Program-made: the position numbers and the translations under genes
Part shown: piece after piece, positions 1 through 11,958 of the stretch
Layout: each line of letters opens with the position of its first letter
How positions within the stretch are numbered: position 1 is the stretch's first letter
Assembly: GCA_021234155.1 (NCBI GenBank)
Contig: JAJEKV010000092.1
Span: forward strand, 1,930,561 to 1,994,560
Direction: 5' to 3'
Source: Isoetes taiwanensis
Lineage: Eukaryota; Streptophyta; Lycopodiopsida; Isoetales; Isoetaceae
DNA: 64,000 nucleotides
The notes under the pieces: generated by a model
What the model saw: only the letters and a program-made list of their open reading frames with translations
The model's database searches: none
What the model was told of the DNA's origin: nothing

Positions 1-309
1 ATGAATTGTGTTAATGTGCCAACACTGACAAGTATGTACGTTGTAAATTGCCGCAGCTTCGAAATTTCTATTCCAAGAAACATATCTTGCCAAAAAAAGG
101 TAAAAAGAGAATCATGTACTTCGTTAAAGAGATTTCTATCTGCACCAGAAACTCCTTTACAACCCCTTTCGCAAGCTTCGGCCTTGCAACCCCTTTTGAT
201 CACGACAAGAAAGAATATTTCTGGGCTTTCTATTTTTCTTGGCCCTTTATTTGCTACACGGAATTTCTAATCAATTAGTGAAAAAAAAAGTAGTGTTTAG
301 AGACAGAAT
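1..309. other. unassigned leader sequence
   Basis: No recognisable gene. Short open frames exist on the plus strand but show no family motif and overlap each other. The stretch precedes the homology to the GHTHDDID-type transposon that starts near 310, so it may be the continuation of that element or flanking DNA. Confidence 0.4.
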
Positions 310-998
310 GACCATGCGTGGCAAAGATAAGAGATGGTTCCTTGCCAAAGACTATGTGGGAGGGTTCACAAGGAGCCAATACATCAAAGAGATTGAGTAG
401 GATCCCAACAATGGCTCCAAGTGGTTTGCAGAAAACAAGGCTTCAAAGTCGAAGTGGTTTGGCCTTCGTTTTGAGGACATCAAAGAAGGCTACTTTGTGC
501 TAGCCAGATCTGATAAAGATGATTGCCCGATATGGTTAGAGATGGTACTCACCAATGTTACCACCATAATGCCTGATGGAGGAGGTGCATCTTGGATTTC
601 CAGGTTCAATAATGGGAGCCCATTGGTAGACATAAGAAAGGCAATTTGAAAGAGCAGTACTCTGACGGTTGGGATAGAAACAAAAGAAAAACCTTGCTGA
701 TCCTGAGAGGAGAGAATTGGTGGAATGTGAGTGGTGTGGTCATACCTTACTTGTCATATTGCAAAGTACAAGGCACACAAGGGAAATGACAAAGCCATGA
801 GCGACCTTCATGCTATGAGAGTAGATAATTTTCTTTGTCTATATATCAACAAGTCCTTTAAGAATATTGTTCTTGTTGTATCATGAAAAAAAACTAATAG
901 TGATTCAACACTAAACTACTTAATTCACTTTGTGTCGCACTTCAATTGCTATCAGTCCCAAACACAAGGATGTGCCCCACTTTAATTATATGTGACTT
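310..998 (+). pseudogene. 3' end of a GHTHDDID-type (DUF7869-like) transposon, C-terminal transposase remnant
   Basis: This stretch is a diverged copy of the left end of the 12-kb element further on (compare 37353-38070, opposite orientation). Shared pieces in order are DGSLP..WEGSQGA.TSK, KASK.KWF, EDIKEGYF.L, GSPLVDIRKAI-like sequence matching EPIGRHKKGNL, and the final codons around DKAMS.LHA. Stops and frameshifts disrupt it, so it is dead. It runs into sequence matching the terminal inverted repeat at 974-998. It lies directly against a copia protease region on the other side, so it probably inserted into that copia element. The other end of this copy is not visible. Confidence 0.75.
974..998 (+). 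repeat. terminal inverted repeat of the GHTHDDID-type element, second copy
   Basis: The stretch reads CCCACTTTAATTA then ends in GACTT. It matches the right-hand 25-bp terminus at 49455-49479 apart from a few substitutions. It follows transposase-derived sequence by about 140 bp, the same arrangement as at the left end of the 12-kb element. This independent copy shows the inverted repeat belongs to this transposon family. Confidence 0.75.
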
Positions 999-1525
999 AC
1001 AGGTCTTCTCTCCAAGGATATCTTAACTGTGGGTAGGCTTAAACCAATTGTGCCTTCTCCAGAAATAGAAAGCAGACTCCTTTGTATTCCTATGGTTCTT
1101 GGTTATGTTTGTCATTGTCTCAAACAACTCACTTTGCCTTTCATGTGGTTGTTCGCCCCAGAGTCCAGATATGAAACTCCATGTGCAAGGTTAGCTATAA
1201 AGCTTGTGGCAAAGATGTGTATCAGTCCATGGATCATGCTCAAAGACTATGCTCTCACTGCAACATATAAGTGAGAAGCTGAAAAACAAGTTTGACAATC
1301 TTACCAATCCATTAGGGATGGAGGCTAAAATTATATGCTCGTGTGTCCTTCACTCTAAAGAATGCTCAGGATATGGAAACCGTAGAATCACTACTGGAAC
1401 TATGGTTTGATTTCGCTAGGATTTTTCACCCTTGAAGCTTTATGCCCTTGGGTCAGCCCTTTCTTTTTCTTTAGATCCTCTCTACTTGAACTTCTTCTCC
1501 TCCTCTTTCTTTTATCTGGTTTAGG

Positions 1526-1567
1526 GCAGTCACATGCAATATGGCCAAACTTGTTACAATTGTAACA
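1526..1567 (-). pseudogene. copia gag zinc knuckle (CCHC)
   Basis: The minus strand encodes C-YN-C-NKFG-H-IACD-C, an exact CX2CX4HX4C nucleocapsid knuckle. It is followed by a basic run (KRKRRRRS). In living copia elements this part of Gag binds RNA. Here it is part of a decayed element and is separated from the rest of gag by an inserted block. Confidence 0.8.
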
Positions 1568-1573
1568 TTCTAG

Positions 1574-2661
1574 AATGGGGCTCGCATGAAACCAACAAAA
1601 CCGCCCGGACTAGACTAGGCTTCTCATTCATCTCAGCAGATTTTCTACAATGGTGGATAGTGGGTAGCCGCACACATGCGAACTACCCATGAAAAATAAA
1701 GGGAATATCCAATTATATAATTTGGACCCCATTAAATACAATGCTAATAGATGTTTGGCTGGTGTACCTGCCGAAAGCTTATCACCGGGATTAAAAAACC
1801 CCGCCCTTTCGGGTTTTCGAGGAAAAACCCTAGTGATAAGCCTTCGGCAAGGGGCTTGGACAAGCGTAAAGGCGAAGAAATCACTCCCAAAACCCACGAA
1901 TGGAGAAGTCGAAGCGATTTGCCGCTTCGCCAACTGCACACGCACATCACCAACACAAAAAACGTGACAAAACAAACCTCGAGTGGAGGGGCTGATCCAC
2001 AGCGTACCCTAGCGACAATAAAACAAAACCTCTTCAAATAGAGGGGCTGGTCCGCGCGTGCCAAAGGCGACAAATACAATAAACAAAGAAGGGGGAGGGT
2101 GGGTTCAAAGAAAAGAGAATAAGGTACTGGTGAGAAAAGAAAGAAGGCGCCGATGAGAGGCGTTGATCTGTAACCGCGCCTAAAATAGCGAACTCCCAAC
2201 CAGAGAAGGCATGGGCCGCGAATGCATGCAAGACATGCATGCTCGCCCCATTCTAGAATGGCGATCCGATGTCTCGGATCGATGGGATTCTAGAATGGGG
2301 CTCGCATGAAACCAACAAAACCGCCCGAATACCAAAGGACTTAATCCGGGATCGAGGACGAAGGTCACAGGATGAAGGCTAAAGAAGAGCCAAGGCCGAG
2401 AAAGGACATGCCACAGCATGAAAGAAACGCCAAATGGGCCAAACCAAGCAGGGAGAAGCCCCTCCCCTACCTGGGTTCAAAGAAAAGAGAATAAGGTACA
2501 GCTGAGAAAGAAGAGGAAGCGCCGATGAGACGTTGATGCAGAACCGCGCCTAAAATAGCGAACTCCCAACCAGAGAAGGCATGGGCCGCGAATGCATGCA
2601 AGACATGCATGCTCGCCCCATTCTAGAATGGCGATCCGATGTCTCGGATCGATGGGATTTT
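1574..2661. repeat. GC-rich insertion in copia gag with internal direct duplications
   Basis: The block interrupts gag just before the zinc knuckle; gag sequence up to ..RIAILE lies on one side and CYNC on the other. Its two ends look like inverted relatives (GGGGCTCGCATG and CATGCTCGCCCC), and both junctions carry the palindrome CATTCTAGAATG. Inside, a unit of about 190 bp is duplicated (2100-2290 and 2472-2661), including the host-like spacer with CGATCCGATGTC. The sequence around 1580-1610 recurs at 2299-2328. Base composition is clearly more GC-rich than the neighbours. Confidence 0.6.
1769..1849. repeat. imperfect inverted repeat, possible small foldback element
   Basis: Arms of 17 bp at 1769-1785 and 1833-1849 match at 16 of 17 positions (TGCCGAAAGCTTATCAC against its reverse complement). 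They enclose a 47-bp loop that contains further CCCCG/CGGGG pairing. It lies in the GC-rich insertion. Confidence 0.55.
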
Positions 2662-3338
2662 CTATTAATCCTTCCACATTTCTCTCCATGAAAGCTTGAC
2701 CATCTTTGTTGGCAGCCTGTTTTCCTCCATCAGGTTTTGTTGGTAGGCCCACTCAATGGTAGGCCCATTCAATCTTTACATGTTTAGAAAAATCAATCAA
2801 GTTCTTGATATTGTTATATGACATTGGCAGCCCCATAATAGTGCTTCCACTACCAAATCATCTCCATTCCTTTCAACTGAACTGTTGCGATTGTGGTCTT
2901 GGAAATGTATTCCTCTGCAGATACACATTCTTTCAATATTGTGTTGCACAACTGATCCCTTGCTTCTTTAACACTCTCTACAGCCTCAACTCGGTGAATC
3001 AATGTATCTTCAAAGCACCCTGTCATCCAATTTCTTACCTCCCAGTGCTTTTGCTGCCACTTGAGCAGTGTTTCCCTTTCTACATCAGACACCATCTTTC
3101 CTCCATCACTTCCTTCAGATGTTGATGCTCCTTTAACTATCTCAGCTGATGTTGGAGCAAAGGTTTTCCTTTCAGCTACTAGACGGGTTCATCTCCTGAG
3201 ACTACATGTCAGAAATATTTTTCTCCAAGCTTGCCTCGAACCTTGATGAACCGATAGTAGATATTAGAGTGAGACAATTTCTCAATCTCAAACCTAACCA
3301 TCGTGATTGAGAACCGAGCTAACCACAGAATTCGACTT

Positions 3339-3350
3339 GCTCTAATACCA
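3339..3350 (-). other. tRNA-Met-type primer binding site of the copia element
   Basis: On the minus strand, TTTTCA is followed by TGGTATTAGAGC, one base from the usual plant copia primer site TGGTATCAGAGC. It marks the end of a 5' LTR at 3351 with the gag start 38 bp further on. The outer end of the LTR could not be placed. Confidence 0.7.
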
Positions 3351-3351
3351 T

Positions 3352-4690
3352 GAAAAACAAAGCGCAAAACAAATCCAGAGAACTCCAAATTTTTTCATTA
3401 AATAAATTTCAAGATATACATCTCGTTGGGCTCTTGTAATAGAAATTAGCAGAGATATAAATGGTTTCTATAATTCTCTGAGGTTTCCCCATAATTCATG
3501 TAAGCGTTTGATACATGCCCTAGACTTTAGAAACAGAAAGACTGAACTCTAAATAAAGCAAACATGTGTCAAGTCTTGTATTCCAATAGGTATACCCATT
3601 GTTCCACAACATTCTGCAAAATATCAATTGCAATAAAGGGCAAAAGATGAAAGGGTGCATGTACATTGTACTCAATTGAAGTATAGTTATGGATACTTCC
3701 TACGTAGTTCCTTTTGAGTTGTACAAAGAGATACTTTTTGAATGTACATACTTTGTGGATATTACAAAAGGAGATACATTTCTAGACACCCTTTCATGCT
3801 TTTACCCTAAATTGTCGTGACATGATGATCTCAAGTCTTGGATCGATAAGGTCTAGCAGTTGACCACCCTTTGCTAGGTATTTGAGCTCAGGATATTAGT
3901 GCAACGCCAATGATTATGTGATTCTGAAGGCCCATTCATGTCCTCAAGGAAGAATACATAATTTTCTCAAATACATGCAACACTCAAGTGAGAAGTAAAT
4001 AAATCGTAAGGTTTTATACAGTTTTTTTTTAGCACACCAGCCCTACCGGGCCTAAGCCTTTCTTACAATTCTAGCCAATCTTGGCTTTTGCAAATCTAAG
4101 GCCAGAGAAATTAGAAAATCTTGCAAAAATGGGCACGGAGATGGAAAGGGTCACGGAGTAACTTCCTTTTTCTTTTTTTCAAGCCTCCTTTGAAGCTCTG
4201 CCGGGCGTCTACAGTTTGAAAGTCGTGCATGTTTCCCCTCCGTTGCCGGGTCGTTCCATCCGCTATACCCGATCTGGTGGCTCCGTTGTTTCTCCTTCCC
4301 AATATTCCACTCTTTTTCCTCAAATAACAGCGTAAGATTGGGTAGCGAGCAAGCAACTCGCGGGTGTCTACCTTTGTTGAACAGAAACCCTAGCATTGTT
4401 GAATAACGACACTGGAAACATATTCTTTGGCCGAAACCCTACTTGATCTAAAGTAGATCTTTCCTACTCGGCTATGCAGATAGTGGATCGATTAGCAATC
4501 TTCATCGGCAAATAATTCACAGTAGAACCAAAGATTTGGCCTTGTTTTCGCAACTGTTCCATAGATTCTGGCAGTTCTTAGATGCAAAGAAACAACCGAT
4601 TAGCACCAAGATAGCCGCATCAAGAAGCAGATAAGCAGATTGGCATCAGGATAGCCGCACCAAGAAGCAGATAAGCAGATGGCAGTTCTA
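3352..4690. other. LTR-derived and unassigned intergenic DNA
   Basis: The part next to 3351 should be the copia LTR, although its outer boundary is not recognisable. The rest shows no gene I can identify. Minus-strand frames at 4111-4396 overlap each other in two phases and match nothing I know. A 40-bp direct repeat (ATAGCCGCA.CAAGAAGC unit) occurs at 4609-4681. Confidence 0.4.
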
Positions 4691-4730
4691 TTGGGTTCCT
4701 GACAGATCCAAACACGGGCACAAGCCAAAT

Positions 4731-5170
4731 GTGATGTTAATACATGGATTTGGAGGTGATGGAACATCTGGCTGGTCTAAACAGGTTTCATGTCTAACAA
4801 AAGATTATGCTGTTTATATATCTGATCTATTATTTTTTGGAAAATCGTATGCCCTAAGTGAGCAGAAGTCGGAAATATTTCAAGCCCTTTGCACGCTGGA
4901 AGTTCTGAAACATGAAGATGTTAAGGAGGTTTATGTCATTCGTACTAGCTATGGTGGATTTGTCACATTTTTTTTTGTCTCATCTGGCTCCAGATATGGT
5001 GAAAAAAATTCTCATTGCTAGCTCTGGCATATGCATGGATAGATCTGTAAGTGATAAGGTGCTGAGCAAACTGAATGCATGTGATTTACATGATGTATTC
5101 ATGCCAAAAGACGTCTCTGCTCAAGAAGATTCTGCTCAAGAAGATCATCAACAGTCTTGTATATGAACAG
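4731..5170 (+). pseudogene. alpha/beta hydrolase fold pseudogene
   Basis: The first frame (4731-5021) has the oxyanion-loop motif LIHGFGGDG, then YISDLLFFGKSY and a nucleophile elbow reading RTSYGG. In working relatives the elbow is G-x-S-x-G, so the first glycine is replaced by arginine. After a poly-T run the frame shifts, and the next piece (4912-5166) contains KKILIASSGICM, a normal continuation of plant members of this family. The catalytic Asp and His segments are not found. The copy is therefore broken and incomplete. Whether it lost introns by retrotransposition cannot be decided from what remains. Confidence 0.7.
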
Positions 5171-8100
5171 CTATCTTTAATGAGATATAACACATGCTGG
5201 CTTGTCAAAAAATGTTGCGGCAGTGATCATATCTTTTCTTTTCCTCTCTGGTCCTGGTTCCCCTCATCAATCTGAGATTAGATTGTATGGAAACGCTGGA
5301 CTTGATTTACGGCAAAATGCCAATTTTTGATCAAGGAAAGGAGCACATTTTGACATCATCAACGAGGCTAAGACCAGAAAGGAAACATATAGTGCTACAT
5401 CTTTTATGTTGATAAGGTGTTTCACACAGTTTCCAGTAATTGTCTCATTCAAACACTGCTGGAAGTAGAGTTGTCACATGAAGCGATTTGGGTAGTCCCT
5501 ACTTTGTGGAAATGTAATTGGTAAGACCAGTCTGAGATATGTCAGGAATAAAGAACAACAAGAAGGGTGTCCAGTGAAGCATACTGACCTCACAGCCAAT
5601 GTTGGAGAACCATTTTCAGCGGGATAAAGAGCAAATGTTAATCTATCATTTTGGCAAAATATGCAAGATGGCGTGTGCAGCTACACATGGCATTCTGGCC
5701 TTTCAAGTCCCTATTGCGTAAGAAACATATTTTTGCATGCACCCTTTCTTTCACCCATTTAGTAGGAGATAAAATAGTTATTTGAGAGGGTTTGTTGTGC
5801 CTGACACGGTAGATTTTAAAGACCTCTCCACAAAGATGCAATGCAATTTTGTGGAAGGACTTTTTCAACAAGGATGCTCATATTATATGCAATGTATAAT
5901 TCTCACATAGAGGCCTAGCAGCCAAGCCCTGCACCTACAAAGGTTGTGCAAGCTATAGCACTGTACAAGCACACTTCGTTTCCTCTTACACAATGATGCC
6001 ACTTTTAACTTTAAAAACTTGGTCCGATTATACAGCAAATAAACACTTTTAACTTTAAAAACTTGGTCCGATTATACAGCAAATAAACCGGCATAGGACA
6101 TGTAGCTGAGATGCATGCTGAATAGGTTCTTCCTGCACTCTCATATGCTCAATTTTTGTAGTCCCATTTTCAATATGGATTTTTACTGTACCGCTTCCTT
6201 ATCTTGGAACTCCAACACCCCTGACTCCACAACTATTCTATGGAGTCTCAATCCTAGTGTTGGGGTTGCTCTTTTACAGTCTCTCTGGACAAGAACCTGC
6301 AGTTAAAACTAAACAGGCATAGTCCACTTATGTGGGCCTTTATTACTGTATAGATGGGGGAAGAGATATGTAACACTGCAAGGGAGAGTGCTTTTCAAGT
6401 GTGACATTACCAGGTATTTGTACCAATGATTTATCTGGCTAGATAACCAGAAGCCATAGCAGCATAGTGCCCTTTGCATGCTCATAGCCAATTCATTCCA
6501 TCTGATACCGCAGTTTTTTTTCTTTTACTCGCCCTTTTTATCCGTGGATATGGGCTTACAAAAAGAATAATAGCGGTTAGTCCTTTTTCCCTTTCTCTTT
6601 TCTACTAAGTTTCATTTTGCTCTTTAAAACACGTCAAATGTTTCATCGACATTCAGACGTAGCATAAAATACCTTTAAATCACCTACCAAGCCTTAACCA
6701 ATTTGACATTGCTAAAGCCTTCTGGTGTGCCTTTTGCTAATTTTTTTTTTTTTTTAGCGCAATAGCCCAACCCTAAGTGTCACCTTATCTGAAAGCCTAA
6801 GCTATCAATGTGTCCTAAACATTGGCATGGACATTCTTATAGCCATTAGACCTTGATCTACAAGAATAGATGATTGAGACAAATAAGCGAACCAGGCTGT
6901 TGGGAACTGTCACCATAACGTAACTCTCATCTGCCTGCCTGCTTGCCCCTTTCCTTCTCTCGTTCTTGCTTCCTTCCCATCTTTCGTTTCTCTTTATCCA
7001 CGATTTTCTTGGAGGTTGTCTAAGTTTTAGAGTCCGTGATTTTGTTCATTCTTGGATGAAACCGATCTCTTTCTTTCCCTTTGTCACATTTGCTTCTGGG
7101 TTGTTGAACCGAGCAGATGCAGGTTTAGGCATCGATTCTAGCCCTTTGCTCCTTTTAAGGATTTACAGACTATTTCTTCAGGTTGTGGCAATTTTGCCAA
7201 GTTGGGGATATGGTTCTTAGGGCCAACGAAGGTATCTGACCGGGCCTTTTTCCCTTTTGATTTAGTATTCAAGACTATTCGCAAAAATCAAATTCAGATT
7301 GTTTTAGTTACTCGGTGCCCATACCTGCACCAGGATACACATGTAACAAGATACAAATGTACTGGATTTTACATTAAACTATGTCTTTTCCTATTAGATT
7401 TTTTCTGGCTTACAGGGTATTTTCAGACCCTAGATAATTCCATGGAGGTTATCATGCATTTTAATGTGCTATTTCTTCATATCAATCATTTTTGTGCTTG
7501 AGTACTAGATACTTTGATGGTTTCAGACCTCCTATATTGGCTAGATCCATTCTATCTTTGGATTTACAAAGTCATTGAGACACCAATTATTCTAAAGAGC
7601 TCACAAACTTTTATGAAAACAAAAATGCTAGCGAGATATGGTTAGTATTGCCTAAGTTTGTCTGGTCTGTTTTGCAATTTTGAAGATATTATAGCAAGGA
7701 GATATTCTTGCTTTAAAATTTACATTTTGTCGATAGTTTCAAGGTTAGAATCTTAAGAGATGAAGATTTGTTAAGGTTTGGTTATTTTTCTGAACCGCCA
7801 GAGTTTGTGCATATCCATGCTATTCCATTATGTGCAAAGTTGTTGGTTGCAGCACTTTCCAAAACATGTAGCAAGTCTAATATAAAGGAAAGATATGTTT
7901 CCTATAGATATGTTTTACTAGCTTATATGCAGATGTTATATGTGTATAGATATGTTCTACCAGTTGTGGGTTGCAGTACTTTCAGAAATGTTTTACTAGC
8001 AACTTGTACAGTTTATATATGCCACTGATGCCACAGTTCGATCTGTTGCATGTTCATCCCTGATTGCCATGTTGTCAGGCCATTCTAAGCAGTGCCTCGC

Positions 8101-10790
8101 TACATGAGACGGTGAATTAGCCACTTCAGGATTAAAGAAGATAGTGCTGACCTCTTTTTCCATAACTAATTTGGCATCATTAAACTCTACTCAGAAAGAA
8201 ATCAGAAGTGTTTTGCTAGGGTCACTTTAAAATCGGAAGTGTGTCTTATGGTTATAAATGGTATATGGCTAAATGAAGCAACTTTCACTAGCTGTCAATA
8301 GTGCAGGACTTATGAATAATGGAATTCATACCTTTTTTATGTGAGTGATTACCACCTAGAGAGCAATACCACTGTATGACTGATTTTCTCACTGGCATCA
8401 ACGTTAAATGCTAGTTTGTATGTGGAATATGCAGTGTAAACTCTGCCAAGGTCATTAAAGCAGATCTATAGTCCACTTATTTTTATTCTGTCTAAGAATG
8501 TGAAGTGTGTAAAACTATGTCGAGTGAAGTAGACTGCTATTTCACTTTGTTTTCTTCTGGTCTAAGTTGGAAATGAAAACTATAATTGTAGAAGGAAGAC
8601 ACTTAGGAAATGTTAAGTTACATGCAAAATCAGAGCACTCTAATTTGGAGTCGGCGATGGTACCTTGGATCTAAAAATATGTCTCATCTATAATGGCCTC
8701 CTAAGCTAAATGAATTTCCCAGTCTAACAAGTGCATTGCAAACTAGTATGTCGACTGCACTACACACTATTCTGTCCCATATCCACCTATATCTCCCGCC
8801 GTACACTAAGTTTTTTGCTTTCCACTTTCAGTTGACAGAAAGGGTGCCTTTGTACATAGCCTTATGTTGCAGATCTTAGCAGAAGAGTGCAATGAAAACT
8901 TGAAGCTTAAGAATGAATTGAATAGAGAAGAATTCAATTCGACTATTGTGAAATTGAAACTCAATTCAATCATTGTGACATTAGGAATTTCTTGAAATTA
9001 AAAAAGGGCCCAACATAATGTTGTGGAAGGATATGTTCAAACCGGATGTTTCTTGTGATCAGGGGTTCAAATTCACTATGTGTCTTTTAACATGCTCTAC
9101 TAGCTACAAATTGTTATGAACTCCACATGCTACAAGAATTCACCACATGGTGGAATTGGCTATAAAAACATCGAACTTGCACCTAAGAAATAGAATATAT
9201 GATGAACCTGTGTTTCAATCACTAAACCATCACATGCACCAAGGAAGTTCACTCTAATATTTTCCATTTGCAAAGCAATTACTAAACCATCGCGTGCACC
9301 AAGGAAGTCACTCTAATATTTTCCATTTGCATTTTTTGAATATTTGGTCTGTAATCATAACGATACTAGTCCAACAACTTGGTTGGCAATGTTCAACTCA
9401 ATAACAATAGTGGCGAAGTGAAATCCGTATTGTAAATAATGATGATAGAAATCCCCTTTTTTGGCTGCTCACGTATACCAATAAGAAGCCTATATTGTAA
9501 CGTCTATAATATGTAATACCACACACCTTCAAAATGGTGCCAAATTTAGGTAATCATTTACTAAAAATTTTGTTATGTTTTTCTCGCCAATATAACCTAA
9601 TCAAATGCAAGATCGAATCCAAGTCTAAAATTTCCCAAACCTCCTGTTGCGCCTTTTTGCTAGTTTTTTTTCCTGATGATAACGAGTGAAAGATACTACA
9701 CAATGCTAACTGCTAAACTATGAAAAATAGTATGTGTCTGTCATGAATATAGTACAGTGACCTCGGCCCAAATTTATATACAATTATGATGGAACTTAAT
9801 AGCTCCTGATAAGCATCTATTACTGCTGCGAGATATTAGCAGTAATATAGGTGACTGTTTTTTGTTTATGACTCACAGAGGTCATGTCACGAGCTAACTC
9901 AAGATCATGATTGGGTAGAAATGCCAAGACGACCATGATTACCGCGCTTAAAGTTTTGTAAGACTATATGATGCATGTTGATCTTGTCATAAGTGGGTTC
10001 TTGGTCATGATAGGGTGCTCGCGTACTATTGTATGGTCGAGGTTCGTGACAACTGTGTTTATCATACAAAATGGTTTGCTATTTTTCAAAATCTTAGAGT
10101 ATTTTATGCTATATATTTGGCTAAAGTTATATCATTATCATTACATCTAAATGTGTGTGGAGCTGGTGAAACTCACCCACTCATGCAAAAGAAACTAAAA
10201 CAACTTCTCTTGTAGCTTTTCAAGAAAGTCCTGTAGCTTTGGATGCATTAGCGCTCTATCCCCAATTCTGCCATATCTTCTTACATCACGTCTTACGTGA
10301 CCTGCCTTTTCTTTTCCTCCTCCTATACTATCGTCTGTTGCTATTTCCCCTTCTTTTTGTTGGCCATCAATAGCATGTTTTGTTATCTCTAGAGCAAAGC
10401 TAACTCTTACTTGCCGACATTTCTAATGACTTATATACCCGTGCATGAAAACGTCTGTATAAATACAAGATATGTATAAAATGGTTAAATAGCTATAACA
10501 GAATCTAGTATATCATTCTGGGATGATATTGGGTCCCCTTATACTCGGAACATGAGGAATGCTATAAAAAGAACAAGAGCACGTGAGACCAACTGGTACA
10601 TGAATGCACAAGGAAACCACCATACTTCTCTAAAGCATCGCTATTAATGAAAACCCTTTAATCTCCACCATTTAATCCAAATATTCTTGATTATATACCA
10701 TTAATCCAAATGTTCTTGATTATATACCAAAAACCAAGGTTAAATGTGCAAGAGTGATAGCAGAAAAGTACCATAAGCAAAAGATGAGAA
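5171..10790. other. long stretch without identifiable genes
   Basis: This is AT-rich DNA with only short unsupported frames. It contains a 44-bp direct tandem repeat at 6000-6088 (CTTTAAAAACTTGGTCCG unit), a 60-bp tandem repeat at 9219-9332 (ACTAAACCAT unit) and a poly-T tract near 6745. I saw no RNA gene or conserved protein motif. Confidence 0.4.
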
Positions 10791-10793
10791 GAG

Positions 10794-10903
10794 GAGGTTA
10801 ACCTCCTCCTCGAGAGGGTTATGCAAAATAACTCTCTCGGCCCTCGAGGTTGGCAGGTCGAGAGGGTTATTTTGCATGACCCCGAGAGGAGGAGGTTGAC
10901 CTC
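10794..10903. repeat. long hairpin with 46-bp arms and a nested palindrome
   Basis: The left arm (10794-10839) and right arm (10858-10903) are reverse complements with only a few mismatches and enclose an 18-bp loop. The left arm overlaps the perfect 18-bp palindrome GAGGAGGTTAACCTCCTC (10791-10808). Both arms share the block TGCAAAATAAC. A transcript from either strand would fold into a long stem resembling a small-RNA precursor, but a foldback transposon would look the same. No target duplication was found. Confidence 0.75.
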
Positions 10904-11003
10904 CCTTAACCCCTGGTCCGAGTAGGTTGAAGCGCCAAAATTGGGTGCTAGAACAGATGGGGAGAGATGAGATGCAGCTGAGGAAGCTGCACAACAGAGA
11001 ATT

Positions 11004-11958
11004 TTGAAGAATCGGGTATTTTTCCTGAACATTTTGTTCACAAAAGGGCTTCTGAGACTAGTTGCATTTGATGAAGAGGAAGGGACTTCTGAGACTGCTT
11101 TTGAATTTGATGAAGAGAAAAAGCAGAGCAAAGCGAGCCCAATGACACTGCAAGCTGATCTTCAAAACAAAGATGCAGCATGCAACTGGGCAAAAAAATT
11201 GATGTTCAACATATTCCAAGAACTTAGAGTCTCGCTTTTTTCCCTCAAAGAGCTTAACCTTAAGTGAAACAGATACATCTGAGCTTGAACTCTGCGCTGT
11301 TGCTGCTAAGACTAAAATGAAAACATTGACGAGCAAACAGCAGAAGCTAAACCTCGGTTTCGCCATAGTCTAAATGGGCTTCCGTTTGATCCAAAGCATT
11401 TGTTAAACAACAGATAAAGAACAAATCCGGCATGCTTCAAATCAGATCGAAGAAGAAAAAAGCTGAGCCGATTGAAGAATAAAGTCTGACTGATGGAAGC
11501 AGAAAAGAACAGAGTTGCGGGAAGAGAAGGGGCATATTCGAGTGATTATGACCGTAATTCTTGGAATACTCTTTAAGAGGGGAATATCCGAAGGGTTATG
11601 GCAATAATTATCGGAATATTCTCTAACAAAAGCATATTCTAGAAGTTATGTATAATAAACTGATTGCGATCTGACGACGGAGAATGGTTGGATCAGGTTA
11701 ACCTGCAAGGACCAGGGGTCAAGGACTTTGAAAAGAGAAATAATAAGTGCTCGAAATTGATGAGGTAGAAGTTGGTGTGAAGTGGTCATCCAAGGGTGCT
11801 TGTCAAAGTTAGTTCTGTGATAAAAAAGGGACGTGTCAACCCCATGATGCTATAGGCTTACTTGGGGGCATACGCCATCTTGCCAAGCTACAATGCAAGG
11901 GTATCCCGTAGCACTGAAAACAAAGCAAAATCCTTCAACCTTTTTGACAACATGCTGT
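11004..11958. other. unassigned DNA
   Basis: A plus-strand frame at 11004-11267 contains a repeated FDEE-type acidic segment (two similar copies of about 35 bp), but I do not recognise it. No other support for a gene. Confidence 0.3.

Larger units (their letters stand above)
999..3351 (-). mobile_element. decayed Ty1-copia retrotransposon, gag to protease
   Basis: Reading the minus strand, the order is an LTR end at 3351, a primer binding site, a gag start near 3301 (MVRFEIEKL), a gag body (2662-3100, with W and ILKE..S motifs), a CCHC knuckle (1526-1567) and a protease core DSGANNH (1145-1165). The element is then cut off at 998 by the transposon copy. Stops and frameshifts are present, and a GC-rich insertion (1574-2661) separates gag from the knuckle. 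Family identity rests on the knuckle, the protease motif and the primer site; integrase and reverse transcriptase are missing. Confidence 0.75.
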
